64,000 nt of DNA, from assembly GCA_013396915.1 (NCBI GenBank), contig VWZL01003416.1:517261-581260 (forward strand). The letters are read 5' to 3'. Below, in pieces: positions 39,401 through 50,922 of the stretch. The notes under the pieces were generated by a model, which ran no database searches, was not told the DNA's origin, and worked only from the letters and a program-made list of their open reading frames with translations. Source of the stretch: Stercorarius parasiticus (lineage: Eukaryota; Chordata; Aves; Charadriiformes; Stercorariidae). The position numbers and the translations under genes were made by a program. Within the stretch, counting starts at the first letter, position 1. Each line of letters starts with the position of its first letter.

Positions 39401-41381
39401 AGTTGCACAATTGGTTCCCAACTGCATCTTGGCCATGTAACAGATAAAGATACAGTACCAGGCAATTATTACAGTCTGCTAGATGATCGCAACATTACAG
39501 AGAACAACTTTTTAGGAAAAAACATGAAAGCAAAGGAAAAGCTATTTGCTATTTTTAGTGTCCATGGGTTGTACAATAATGATCATTACTGAGTATTGTT
39601 TCTAAAGCTTTGTGAAGACGAAAAATGCTAGGTCTGGTGGTTTGATAAAAAAAAATGTAAACGTCTACAACAATAAAATGCTATTGTTTTCTCGCATCTG
39701 TAGCAGTATTTATAACACTGCATTGTGGTAAAAAAAAAAAAGAGAAATAGAAAATTAATTCAAAGCCAATACCTTTCTTTGCCAATTTTCGACATATGTT
39801 TTTGACACTTAAAACAGAGCATGGCAATAAGGGACGTATTTCAAGACAAACACAGAGACTGACTCTCCATTAAAGGCCTACCTGCTGTTAACCTCAACGG
39901 CACTTCAGATGGAGTATTTTTGGTTTGATTCTATAGCCAATTTACTTGTATTATTTTCAAGCTGTGTAGCCAATATTTCAATAGATCATCATGAATTGAC
40001 ATCTTCCTCTTTAATTATAACCTCCTTTTAAGTTTCAAAGTGTTTACATTGATTGTGTAGCCTTGTGAAATAAGCAGCAGCACTAACACGCATCTCTGAG
40101 GGTAATGAACAGGAAGCTATAATAAACACACTTGTCAAGCATATGCAGACAGAAATGGAAACATGCTGGCGGGGAGTATATGACCTGCTATAACTCTTTG
40201 TTTGAGTGTGACATGTGCTTATCAAGATACGGAATAAAATAATTTTGCACACAGAATCCAGCAAGTAAAGATGCAGGGAGAAATGTCTTCACCTTTTGGG
40301 GCTGTGGCTCTCCTGTGGTGTGGAGGACCTGTATGCTCTCCCAGAGGTGATGAGGTGCAGCAGAAGTGGGCAGGCACAGCAAGTTTAATGGCTGCGGCTT
40401 GCTTGGCTGACACTTTTGGAATTGTAAAAGATCATCCTGGCCGGGGGACGCTGCCTGCGTCTTTCTAGCAGGGCTTACGTTAACAAGACATAAACAAGAC
40501 TGTAGGCTAGGGCTTCACCCGTTGTAGTTCAAGGTAGTCAACATTGTTGTCACAGGCACTAAGCCAGGAGACAGTTTAAATCTAGTGTTGGCAAGGGAAA
40601 CAGTAGTCACTGTAAAATCATCCCAGTACAGGTATAATATGCACTTTCCTTCTTTCTCCCATGTCTCCCTTGCCTGTGAAGGGAAAAGGGCTGCTGGAGG
40701 CCTTCCTTCTGAGCCCTGCCTTTGTTTGCTGGTTCTGTAGGGGCAGGTCAGTAAGGTAATAAAACAATGGATGAAGTTAATGAAACTTTTAAAAGCATTG
40801 TTAGTGGATAGATGTGCCTGTGGAACGCACGGGGTGCGTGCAGGAGCCCTGCCTGTCCCTTGTGGTCTGGTGGGGATTGCATGGCACACTGGGCAATACT
40901 TCACAGAGCTCTCATCCTCCTTCCAAATTCTCCTGCATAGAGATGCAAATGGAATTTCGATAATAAAAAGTGAAGATAGCAACTGAATGAAGATGCAACT
41001 GAATGATTATAAGTGCACCATGACAGAATTGTATCTCACTAGAATTGCACGTATTGTATTTGGATTATGTGACTCAATAGAAAAGAGACAATCCTTTGTG
41101 GAACCTAGTGGAAGGCTTGGCATCTGATTTATCCCAACTCCTTGAGGTACCTCGCTGATTCAGCTTATCCTAGGATTTGAACAAACATTTAGGGTTGGCT
41201 CTTCCTTCCTGTTTGAATAGAGAGGGGTTGGTGGTGAATAGGCTCCAAATGTAGGGTTCTTGTTTGGTGGCTAAAGCTAGCCAGGATCAGAGCTGAGCAA
41301 GCTAAGAATAAACAGCAAAAGACTACTCCAGAGCTTGGCTTGGGCAACTGCTGGAGCATCAGCCACACTTGGAAACAGCAC

Positions 41382-41437
41382 CAACAGATTGAAGGGGTTT
41401 GGCCTTCAAAACTGCAACAGATTGAAGGAGTTTGGCT
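41382..41437. repeat. Direct duplication, 33-bp period
   Basis: CAACAGATTGAAGGGGTTTG at 41382 recurs with one change (GGAGTTTG) at 41415, and GGCNT follows each copy. The duplication lies about 150 bases upstream of the LINE reverse-transcriptase remnant. Whether it belongs to that element cannot be told. Confidence 0.85.
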
Positions 41438-41589
41438 TGGGAAAGCAGTAGGAACAGGAGCAGCAGTTTGTGAGACAGCCTGGCTTATGCAAATGTAGAA
41501 ATGGCAGCAGCAGGCTCTGATGGGATGTGTTGCTGGTGTATCTCCAAAAATTTTTAAACTGGCTGCTCATGTAATACCAGGGCCCTATC

Positions 41590-42200
41590 ACCTATATGCT
41601 CAATTTATCACTGTGTCTTGGAACTTCTCCATCAGAATAGTACAAAACAAATGTTATCCTGCTATATAAGAAAGAGAGAAAGCAAGCCCACTCAGCTTAT
41701 TATTTACAGACCTATCTTGCTGCTTCCAACTCTATCCGTAATAGATAATGAATAAATTGGTTCACAAGCAACTGTTTAAGTACTTGGAGTTAAACAACAT
41801 ACTGAATGATGCTCAGTCTGGATTTCATTCTCATTATTTCACTGTCATTGCACTAAGAAATTGTTGGAGACGTTTTCTCTGCTCATGGATCAAAGTCTAT
41901 TTATAGGTGCAGTATTTATGACGCTGTCAAAGCCCCTTTTGACATGACTGGCCATTCTCACATGCAAAAAATCACTTGAAATCAGTGCAAATAAAAGAAG
42001 TAGACAATTGTTTTCAGTCACATTTGCCTTCCAGAAACCAGATGGGTTGCATTAGCAATGAACTGTCGTGTATGCAATATAGTACTAAGATGTCTTGTAA
42101 CTGGGCACCATATTGGCCATTATATGTTCACTAAAAGCTGTTGTGCATGTTAATAGGAAGATACAGTTCTTCATGGTGAAAACACATATAGTGGGGCCAA
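41590..42200 (+). mobile_element. L2/L3-like LINE reverse-transcriptase remnant
   Basis: Several conserved blocks of a CR1/L2-superfamily reverse transcriptase occur in the right order, shared between reading frames. From about 41600 the translation gives LNLSLCLGTSPSE, a stop, then YKTNVILLYKK, matching the region before the conserved NYRPISLLP. YRPILLLPTLS follows at about 41704-41736. About 41774-41850 reads KYLELNNILNDAQSGF and a degraded STVTAL-like piece. At about 41883-41940 MDQSLFIGAVF leads into a decayed domain A (TLSKP for DLSKAFD). A GSILGPLLF-like block lies near 42102-42131, and EDTVLH near 42160-42178 stands where the catalytic YADDT motif belongs. At least three frame changes and several stops show that it is inactive. 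The rest of ORF2 and the 3' end are absent or unrecognisable. Confidence 0.78.
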
Positions 42201-45200
42201 ATCTCTATTAAAACTGAAAGCAAGCCCGAAATCGGAGCCTTATCTCTTACAAACACGGCATTTCATCTCTCCCCACCCCCGATATGCCTCTGGAGAGATA
42301 TACACACACAGTGATATCCAGGAACAGCATCTGTGGAGATATGCTGTAGAAAGCAAAAAAAGCTTGGAGGAAGGAGAGGTTTGAGCAAGGATGAGGTACT
42401 CTAAAGTGACCTTATAATTTCTTGCTCTTGCCAGTATATTAAACCACCAAATAGCCCAAACAGTTTTGTCACAAAATGAATAAAATTGTCTTTATTTGAT
42501 CAAGAGTATATAACTCACAGAGAAAGAGACAATATTGCTTTATTTTGAGGCTTGACCTGTGCTGCAGCGGGAACATGCAGGCCCTCTACCGTTTTCTGAA
42601 CTTCCAGGAAGTGTCCTTTCTGTAGAAAATCCATACTGTACTAGGGCTCTTCACAAGAAAAAGGTCCATGTGGATGAGTCTATAATTCCTAAGTGATAAA
42701 AGAACCTAGCCATCATAATTTAAGCTTTGTTTTGGTTTACTAGTGATACTGATCCAGTTAAGTTTGCTTTAGGTCAATAATGGCCAATTGGGAACCATAA
42801 ACTCACTTGAATGGAGGAGCAGACTGGTTGTGGGAGGTCTGGCACCACTTGTCTCCACCTCAATGCCACCTTCAATGAATTCCTTAAATCTTGTTGGGAG
42901 AGCAGCAGTGATCTTGTGGTGAGAAAATGGCAAGGAGGAGAGGATGTCTAAAGTCCTTTTAACCTCCTCCCTCTGCCAGAAAACTTGTACCTACTCACTG
43001 CATGTATTGCAGCGTGCATATGCAGCCGTATCCACAGTAAGATCCATCAGAGTGACAGCCGAGCAGCTCAGGCTCTCGTGGTGTCCCTCTAGCAGTAATA
43101 GCGTAGAAGTCATCACCAGGCAAGGACTGGAAACGAAGATGTGGTGAGTCTATTCCCCTTGGGGTGACTGTTTGAGTTAGCGAGGGGGGGGAAAGTCCCT
43201 CATGGAGTTAGGGAAGGATGGGGAAGCAGAGGCTGTGGTGTGATGTCACCTGATGGGTGAGTAGAAGTACACGCTGTTGCTGTGCCAACGGATGCGCTTT
43301 GGGGGACACTATTTTTAGTCTAGTTGTTTTCTGAGCCATTAACCTGAAACATTTTGGGGTTTGAATCACATTCAGTGAGACTTCAGCGTAGTGGCTTGGG
43401 TGTAGTCTTAGTCTGAAGAAATTCTGGGTTTGGTATGACTCACAGGGGCTGTGAAGTGAAACTGAAATACAGATCAGAAGTACAAACTGGAGGGCTGGAG
43501 ATTCGGGTGATATTCCTGATTTCACCAGAAACCTGATAATTTTTTTTCTATCACTTTCTTTTTTTTATGAGGATTACAGGTTTATGAAAATCTAATTCCA
43601 TTTTGGACTCTTAGACTAGTCTTTCCTACAGCCTGGCTGTGTGCTGTTGTGGGAACCCACTGAATGGGAGACAACAAGGGTAGAGACGTAGCTGGAATTT
43701 AGGCTATGTGCATTTGTCCATGACTTCTGAGACAAAGAATGGACACATCTAAGTCATGACTTTCACTTGTTATTAATATATGTATGGGATTAATTTTAAG
43801 CATCAGGAATTTTGCTTGAAAGTCTGAAGACCCTGATTTTAAAAGTAGACATTGCATTTCTCCCCCCCGCCCTCCCCATCTTTAAAATGGGGTGGTGATA
43901 GCAGTGTAACCTGCAAATGGACTGGCATAAACTTCATTTATTTCATTTCAACCTTTGTTTTCTTATTCTTTCAGGCCTTGATTGCAATTCAGACCACTCA
44001 CAAGGAAATGCCCTTGCAGGTTCCTTTAACCTTGTGTTTCTACTCCCTTTGACTTCCTTAAGTCCAGGTGCAAAGTAAGAAAGCAAGATAAGCTGGTGGC
44101 TAGACTCTCAGGAAAGGGCATGGGAGGAATCTTAGCTCCATCTCCCTTCCTTTTGGACAGAAGAACCGATTCTGTGCCAAGAAGGAAATTAATTCCTCTA
44201 ATACAAGGCAACAACAAATTGCTGTTCCCAACCACAGAAGGCAGGAGTGAAGGGAAAAGTGTGTCTCTGAAGAACAATATTTCTTGGGATCGTGATTGTG
44301 TTGTGTTTTGTGGGACTGCTCCTGCAGGTGAAATGGGCCGTCTCCCCTTTCCAGGGCTGGGATATAGAGTTGCAACTGAGCCATAAAGAGATCAGGCTGC
44401 TGCAGCCTCGCCATATTCACACCTGCAGAAGAGCCGCATACCACACTGGAATCAGCAGAAGTTTTGCCTGAATAAAACATCCAGGACCGGGTCTCTGCTT
44501 AAATAGTTTGGACTGGCTTTTTTTTTTCCTGCCAAAGAGTAGACAGAGACAAGTGGTCCCTCCTTTTAATTCATCTGCAACTTGAGTTTGGACAGAAAGG
44601 ATTCATATGAGTAGATGCCTGATGAAGGAAAAGGAGTCTGAATTGACCAGTAAGGGCACAGGGCTTATAAATTCCAATCTTTAATCCACTGATTTCCATC
44701 AGCGATCAATAGTACCTGGTATATTGGAGTCTACAATAAAAATGGAGACATCTGTTGATCTGTCCCTTTGTTGTCCCGTATGGGCTGTGGTGATACTGAG
44801 GGGACAAAACTAGAGGCGTTATTTTGGTTTTTTACTTCACTTTTTCCCTTTGAATTCTCAGACTAATTCAATAATACCTGGCATGATTTGTAGGTTTGTG
44901 CTTTTCTCCATTCTTTTTTCATCTGTCACTGAAATATATATGCAACTGTAATGGATTTCTGTATAGAATATGTATCAGATGTCTTGCTTTGTATTTTTAT
45001 TCAGTTGCCTGTCTGTTTAGGCATCTACTAGGAAAGATTCCTTCTTTCAGACATCTCTATCTGTTTGTTCTCTGAGATTCCATAACGAATCTGGTTTTGT
45101 ACTATCTAGAATTAATTGGAATAGTAGACAAGCTTTGTCAGTTCCTCCTATTTACTTTCCTTGCAGTTGTGATAGTTTGCCTTTGATGTCATAAATGTCA

Positions 45201-48200
45201 TAAGCTTAAACACCTTAAAAATTCATTCCAGGGAGTTTATCAGATGAACCCTAATATCCTCTGTATTTTTACTTAAGTTACCAAGTCAGCTGTGTGATTT
45301 ATCTTTATGGCATGTTCTGTACTTGTATTGTCTCTCCAGTGTGCTGAAAGGACAGTATTTATATCTCAGTAATTAATTAATGGTAAAGTGTGTTTAATTT
45401 CTTATTGAAGTGCTGGGTTTGTAATTGATGTGGAGCGTTTTGGTCACGGATGCAGATGAGATCAAGCACCCAAAAGAGTGCTAAAGGCTTATTCAAAATC
45501 TATTCTGAAAATGGATTCCATTGTTCTGAGGAATCCACACGCGAGGCTCCCCAGAAGGTGAAAAAAATCTCACATGAGCTTTGCCATGGAGGCATTCACT
45601 CTTGCTACGAATGGGCCAGCAGGAATGATACAACCAAATAGTTGACCAGAAGTCATGCAGAAAAGAATTAGTGGGCATGCTGTAACTCAGAAGTATTTGC
45701 TGAGCCACAGAGCCTCTTCCAGGTAAGGAGACTACTTTGACTTTTTAGATAGATGTCCCATGTAATCGAGATCATGAATTTCACGCGGTAGCTTTTCAGT
45801 AGAAGGCATGATTCTTCTCTGTTAGCTGAAGAAGGGTTCTGTGTATCTTTCTTCTTTCTGCAGCTTCCCATGCTTTAGACAGCACTTCTCTGCCATCTTC
45901 CTTGTTAAAAAGTCTGGCCAATAAGGAACATGTGTTCTCAAAGCAGACTCTGAAAATATGATAGCAGTGCTTTGCTGGCAACAAGAAGGAGGGGAAAAAA
46001 AAATGGAGAAATAAGAACTGGTTATGAAACAGTCCTTTGATATTGGTGAAGTGGAAAGGCTCTTCCAGCAGAAGCAAAAGATGGACAAGTAGTATGATAT
46101 ATTTTTGTGTCTAATAGAACGTTTCACAGTTCCTCATGAAATAGCTTTCTCCAGAACAGTATAATCCCACTGCACATTGCAGGGACTATACAGACTGTAT
46201 TTCTGCTTCAGTACTATAGTTTTTTTTCCTCATTGTCCATGCTTTTGAGAGAAGCTCACAGTGCTCCTTTCATATATTGAACTTTTTGCATACAGAAATT
46301 TTAAAAAAGAACAGAGGGTCAAAGAAGTTTTGCTTCCGTGGGACTTTCTAGTTCGTATGCCTACAAGAAAAACTAGTGCTTGGAGAGATACCTGGAATTT
46401 TCATATAAAGCTGCTGAAATACAATTTATGACTTCAGGAAAACCATCCAGACCATATCTTCTTTCTTTCAGGATTAGCAATACCTTTGTATACAAATAAA
46501 CTTCATCTTTCTCAACTTGTGAATGATCCTGGGTTTCAGAGGTTTGTGGAATGGCCTCTGGGAATGATTTCTTCACAGAACAAGTCAATGCAAGGAGACT
46601 TAAAATTTCTGTACAAACTCCCATCCCCTGAAAATCAGACGAAAATACACAAGGGATCAAACTTAGGAGAATGGGAAAATCCTATTCTGCTTTTAGGTTA
46701 ACATTTGAACTATATTATTAAATATGCACGAACTCCCTGAATATAAATCATCTGCTGAAGGAAGGTTGGCAAGTCAAAGTTCTGACTCTCTTCTTCCAGG
46801 AATTCTTTCCAGGCAAGGCTTGCAGGGAGAAGTAAAAACTTTTATTAGCCTAAATGAAATGGTTGAAAGCAGCAGGCCAGATTTTTGGCATATGAGACCT
46901 CTTGCACAGCTATAAACTGAATACGCTGCAGAGAAATGTACGTAGAACCTAGAAATTTGCAGGCTTCTATCTCCATTTGCAGATCACTAAAAAACCAGGC
47001 GAACTGGCAAGGCAGGAACAAAGACAAGGCTTGATCAATGCGGGGTAATCGCATCCGCTCCTCTTGTATCCCCCAAAAGAAGTTACCTTCTGCTGACCAG
47101 AAAAACATGTTGCTGCAAGAGTTAGGTTAGTGCGAACAACCTTCCTAACATGGTTTTGTCTTCCTCCTTTTCTTTGAAACATGTAACCATGGCTGTATGC
47201 TCAGATTAGGGGAGACAATATGTATAAATCAGTTAATGATTAGTAGTTAATAACATACGCTTTCCTTCCGGGAGAAAAAGCACTAGGGAGTAGTGTGTTA
47301 GCAGAGGTGGTTTCTGATGCAGATCTCAAGGTGAGATAATTTCACATACGGAATAAAGATTGAACCCTAGAAATTCAGCAACTGAAAATGACTGGATAAT
47401 GTTCAGTATTTTATATTATAATTCCAAATACTGGAAAGAAGGTGTGTTTTTCCTGTTTCTCTCATCTCTGAGAGACTGTATAGTAACAATAACACCTTCT
47501 TTTAGTTTTGCCATTGATACATTGGGTCTTTTGACAGAGAATAGACTCTAAATCTTGCAAGCGACCATATCAACAATTGCTTTTCTAAATGGAAAAATAC
47601 AGCTTTTCTAATGTAACAGAAACAACCATGGATTGTAGGCTATGTTTTATTTCTTCGATTCCAGATATCAAACAAACTCAAGCTGACTTTAACGACTTCA
47701 TCCCCCTTGGTTGTACTTCAATTATAAAGGAGGCTCTTTCCACTGTTAAGCTCCTGTCAATTACCATTTCTTTTTAAAAACCAAAAATTCAGGAAAAACA
47801 GTTGATAGCCCACACATACACGGTCATCAAATTGCTGAGGTAACTAATGTAAAAAGTATATAAAGCTAAGAATATATGTTCCTCGACTTCTTGATTTGGT
47901 TGTAGATTGAAGAATAAGTTATGTTGACCTGCTTTTCCCTGCCTCATATTTATAAAGATTATAAATAAATTGCGGTGGAGCATAGAAGTAAATTAAGTGT
48001 TCAGATTTAATGACTTTAAAATGTGTTTATTAGTCTGTGATTCTATTTATGGAGTTAACTTTCTCTTCGATACACGTGTGCTGGTGTATTATGAACTAGT
48101 AGGCAGTTCACCTCCCTACACATTTGTCAGGAGACGACCTCTGATTTTGTAAGCTTTCTTCACAAAAATCTTCCTTCCTTATAGCTGCTATGACACCATC

Positions 48201-49719
48201 CGTATAATGTGTTAAAAAGTTTTCATCTAGACTTCCCTCTCTTTAAGGCCAGAGAAAAAAAGCAGATATTTCTGTACCTCCTTGTAATCTGTCATTTGGT
48301 GAAGCTAATGCTGGTTCGGGTTGTGCTGGTGGCTTTTGTGAAGGTGGATGTTTTTTCCCTTATAAAGCAGCTTGATGCCAGTAATATGTTCAGAATAAAC
48401 TCTCTTGATATTTCTGGACGCACAATTTCAGCAAAAACCAGAATGTGTACATGGTGGTAGATAGTTATGTGACTTTACATGCCATAATACTTTGGAATAG
48501 TGGTTATACAAGGATCAAAGATAATGAACGTGTCCCCATATAGAGCCATGAGTACTTCTCCCCAAGCAGGTGGGCTGCCACTTGCTGTTCTCTCAGTTTA
48601 AGGAAAAAAAATAAAAAAGGAGAAAAAGACAGGGTGACTTCCTCAGCCATGGGTGAGATTTCTGCTTGGTCTGTTACAACTTTGATTTGCCCCAGTCGCT
48701 CTGAATCTGGGAAACATGATTGTTTAAACTTTTAAAGAGAGATAATAGCAACGCAAATAAATTTTACAGTAACCCGTAATGCTTTTAATAGCACGAATGT
48801 TGATAGTGTTTTTCTACAAAGTCCTGAAGCACTTCACAGCTGTGCTATTAAACAGGAAAAGCTGTAAAATAGAGAAGCTGTGGGGGTAAAAAGGACCCTA
48901 GTCCCGTGTGAATTATGAAGTGTAGGTCAGGGCCTTATTCGTTATTGGCTTCAGGCTAAGCTTATAAACATGTGTGTGTGCATAAAATAGTTATTGTTGC
49001 TTTTGTGTATGTGGGCTAGAACTTTAAAGCGAACTCACTGATCATTAACAATACCTCTGTACTAGAACTATCAAATAGACAGTGATTCATCATAAATGAT
49101 CTCATAAATCTTCAGTGCAGAGTTACAGTGCATCTGCTAAGGCTCCAGTTCTGCGGTGCCCAGTTGTATACGTAACTTTACATAGGTTTTCTTCTTGGTT
49201 CTTGTTAAAGATGTATTTTCATGCTGGTACACGGCCGCAGGGCCCAGCACACCTTTCTAGGCATACCAGGCAACAAATGCTGCCCGTGCATCTATATGGT
49301 GGCAATCTTTTTCTGGCCAACACTGTGAAACGTGGCTTGTGTCATTCCAATGTTCTACGTGTACGAGATGTTCGTTTCTTCTTCACAGTCCTTGGTAAGA
49401 ACTCCACAATTTCCAAACCTTTTCCTCTCAGCTTCTCCCTTTCCATTCCACATCTGCTCTAGCAAGTCCTGTGTTAGAGCCTGAATATCTGATTTAGCTG
49501 CCTGCACAAGAACTATCTGCGGGATTTTTAATACATACCACGATTTTGACTTACTGTGGCAGAGCCTTGATGGGGTATGCTGGAATATTGATAGGAAAGG
49601 GATAAATCTTGCTCAGGAAGGTCAGGCAAAAAAAGGTGCTACTTTGTGAACGCCATCATTTGGCGGCTGCAATCTTTGGAAAAGGGAGACAGGCAAAAAG
49701 AATTTAATGGATTCAAGAG
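42201..49719. other. Gene-free stretch
   Basis: No gene recognised. Overlapping frames at 44026-44480 (83, 96 and 126 codons on both strands) and 45796-46127 (about 100 codons, -) show no domain. The 115-codon frame at 49115-49462 (+) likewise shows none. One MIR/L2-tail-like scrap lies at about 48808-48880 and is listed separately. Short C/G runs occur near 43182 and 43861. Confidence 0.5.
48808..48880 (+). repeat. Possible ancient SINE or LINE tail scrap
   Basis: CTACAAAGTCCTGAAGCACT followed by TTCACAGCTG and AAACAGGAAAAGCTGTAAAA follows the general order of an ancient amniote repeat (AAAGCGCTTTACAAA...ACAGATGGGGAAACTG). The match is loose and the family uncertain. Confidence 0.3.
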
Positions 49720-50922
49720 ATAAGAAGCTTTCGGATCAGCTGGGGCTGCTGAGCTTCAATCAAGGACAGCTAACAAATGGTCTGTAGAGATGTTTGAGCC
49801 ATTAGTCATCAGGTCTAACAAACTAGCAGAAGGTGGATGAGGTAGCAGAAAACAGACAAAAAAACAAATGCAATGTCTGCCTTCAGAAATGGTGCAGTTC
49901 AGCTTCAACTCTCAAGAAAAAAAAAAGGAAATAATTAATTAAACTAGTCATAAGCAGCTCTAACATAGCAAGGAAATGCATAAGTGCTAGTGTGGGTTTA
50001 CTGAGAACACATCGCATCAAATGAGTCTAATTTCCTTTTACAATAGAGCAGCTTGTTTTGTGGAGAGGCAAGAAACTGTGGGTGTTAGATACTGTCAGAG
50101 CTCCGCTGCGGCCAGCCTGTGCTCGTGGCATTCTCGCAAGCCAGGTAGGGAAATGCTGGAGCTGGGGTTGCTGGAGTGCAGGACGAGCTGTATTAATGCA
50201 TTTAGAGTCGTTCTCAATCGTTCACTTCAATGTGGGGGACAACTTGTCTTCAAAGACAGAGGTAAGAGTTATATTGGGTCACAAGCCAAACAGTGGGTGA
50301 CCAAGATCTCGCTGTTGCACAAAAGAAGCAGAGAAGTCAAGGTTTTGACACATGCAGCTTACAGTTGTCTCTTACAAGTAACTCTTGTGCTGGTAAAAGC
50401 TTAGCTGAATATATAATGTTCGGTTTGGGGCACCGCACTTGAAGCAAGATACAGGCCAGCAGCAGGAATGATTAGAGCCTTGTGAACAAGATATATAAAG
50501 ACTGAATGGCACCAACAAGAAGTAATTTAGTGGGCGGAGGGAGGGAAAGCTGATGGGGGATACATAGCTTCTGAAAACTTTAAGGATCTTGTAGGAAAGG
50601 AGGATCTAAGCTGTTTTCTGTGTCGTAGGTGGTAGGACAGACTGTAGCCAGCATAAACTGCAGCAAGAAAGATTCAGACACTACCAAAAAAAAAAAAAAA
50701 AACCAACACCAAACCCTGCAAACTTTGTAAGGATGCAGGTAAAACATCATTGGAATAGATTTTCTGAGGTGGCTGTAAAATATCATTAGAGACCTTTAAG
50801 GATTGAATTAGACAAACTTTTGTCAGACGCAACACTAAGTGTATTTGAGCCTCCCTTAAGGCAAGGAGATACACATGATGACCTTTCTGGGTCCATTTCC
50901 CTATTTTTCCCCTGATTCTATT
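49720..50922 (+). mobile_element. Ancient CR1 LINE, RT region through 3' end
   Basis: A strongly diverged CR1 copy can be followed for about 1.2 kb in one orientation. Near 49940-50040, TTAAACTAGTCATAAGCAGC, AAGGAAATGCATAAGTGC and GGGTTTACTGAGAACACATC match the region before RT domain A. GATACTGTC (about 50087) and GGCATTCTCGCAAGC (about 50126-50140) mark a domain-A remnant interrupted by a GC-rich piece. TGTTCGGTTTGGGGCACCGC (50418-50437) and ATGATTAGAGCC are the usual C-terminal ORF2 landmarks. AAACTGCAGCAAGAAAGATT is followed, after an A17 run, by CATTGGAATAGATTTTCTGAGG and TAGAGACCTTTAAGGATTG. The 3' end is ATGATGACCTTTCTGGGTCC and ATTCTATT at 50915-50922. The 5' limit is uncertain. The 127-codon frame at 50021-50404 is a by-product of this remnant, not a gene. 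Confidence 0.8.
50686..50702 (+). repeat. Poly-A run (17) inside ancient CR1
   Basis: A 17-base A run interrupts the CR1 3' region between the GCAAGAAAGATT and TGTAAGGATG landmarks. CR1 does not normally carry poly-A here. The run is followed by CCAACACC and may be a later expansion. Confidence 0.85.

Larger units (their letters stand above)
31849..41589. other. Gene-free stretch, unique AT-rich DNA
   Basis: No gene recognised. Frames of 94 codons (35434-35718, +), 93 codons (32379-32660, -) and 155 codons (40515-40982, -) have no recognisable domain. The last overlaps a GC-richer bump at 40780-40930. Homopolymers include A14 at 32385-32398, a T/C run at 36150-36202 and an A-rich run at 37609-37633. 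A T/G-biased strand-asymmetric segment lies at about 38280-38540. One ancient-repeat scrap is listed separately. Confidence 0.5.

Noticed and set aside
40515..40982. 155-codon minus-strand ORF
   Set aside because: No domain recognised; the translation has no consistent protein-like architecture, and a plus-strand frame overlaps it.
43357..43369. GGTTTGAATCAC-like word as a tRNA B box
   Set aside because: No matching A box or acceptor-stem pairing at the expected distances; the same holds near 53765.
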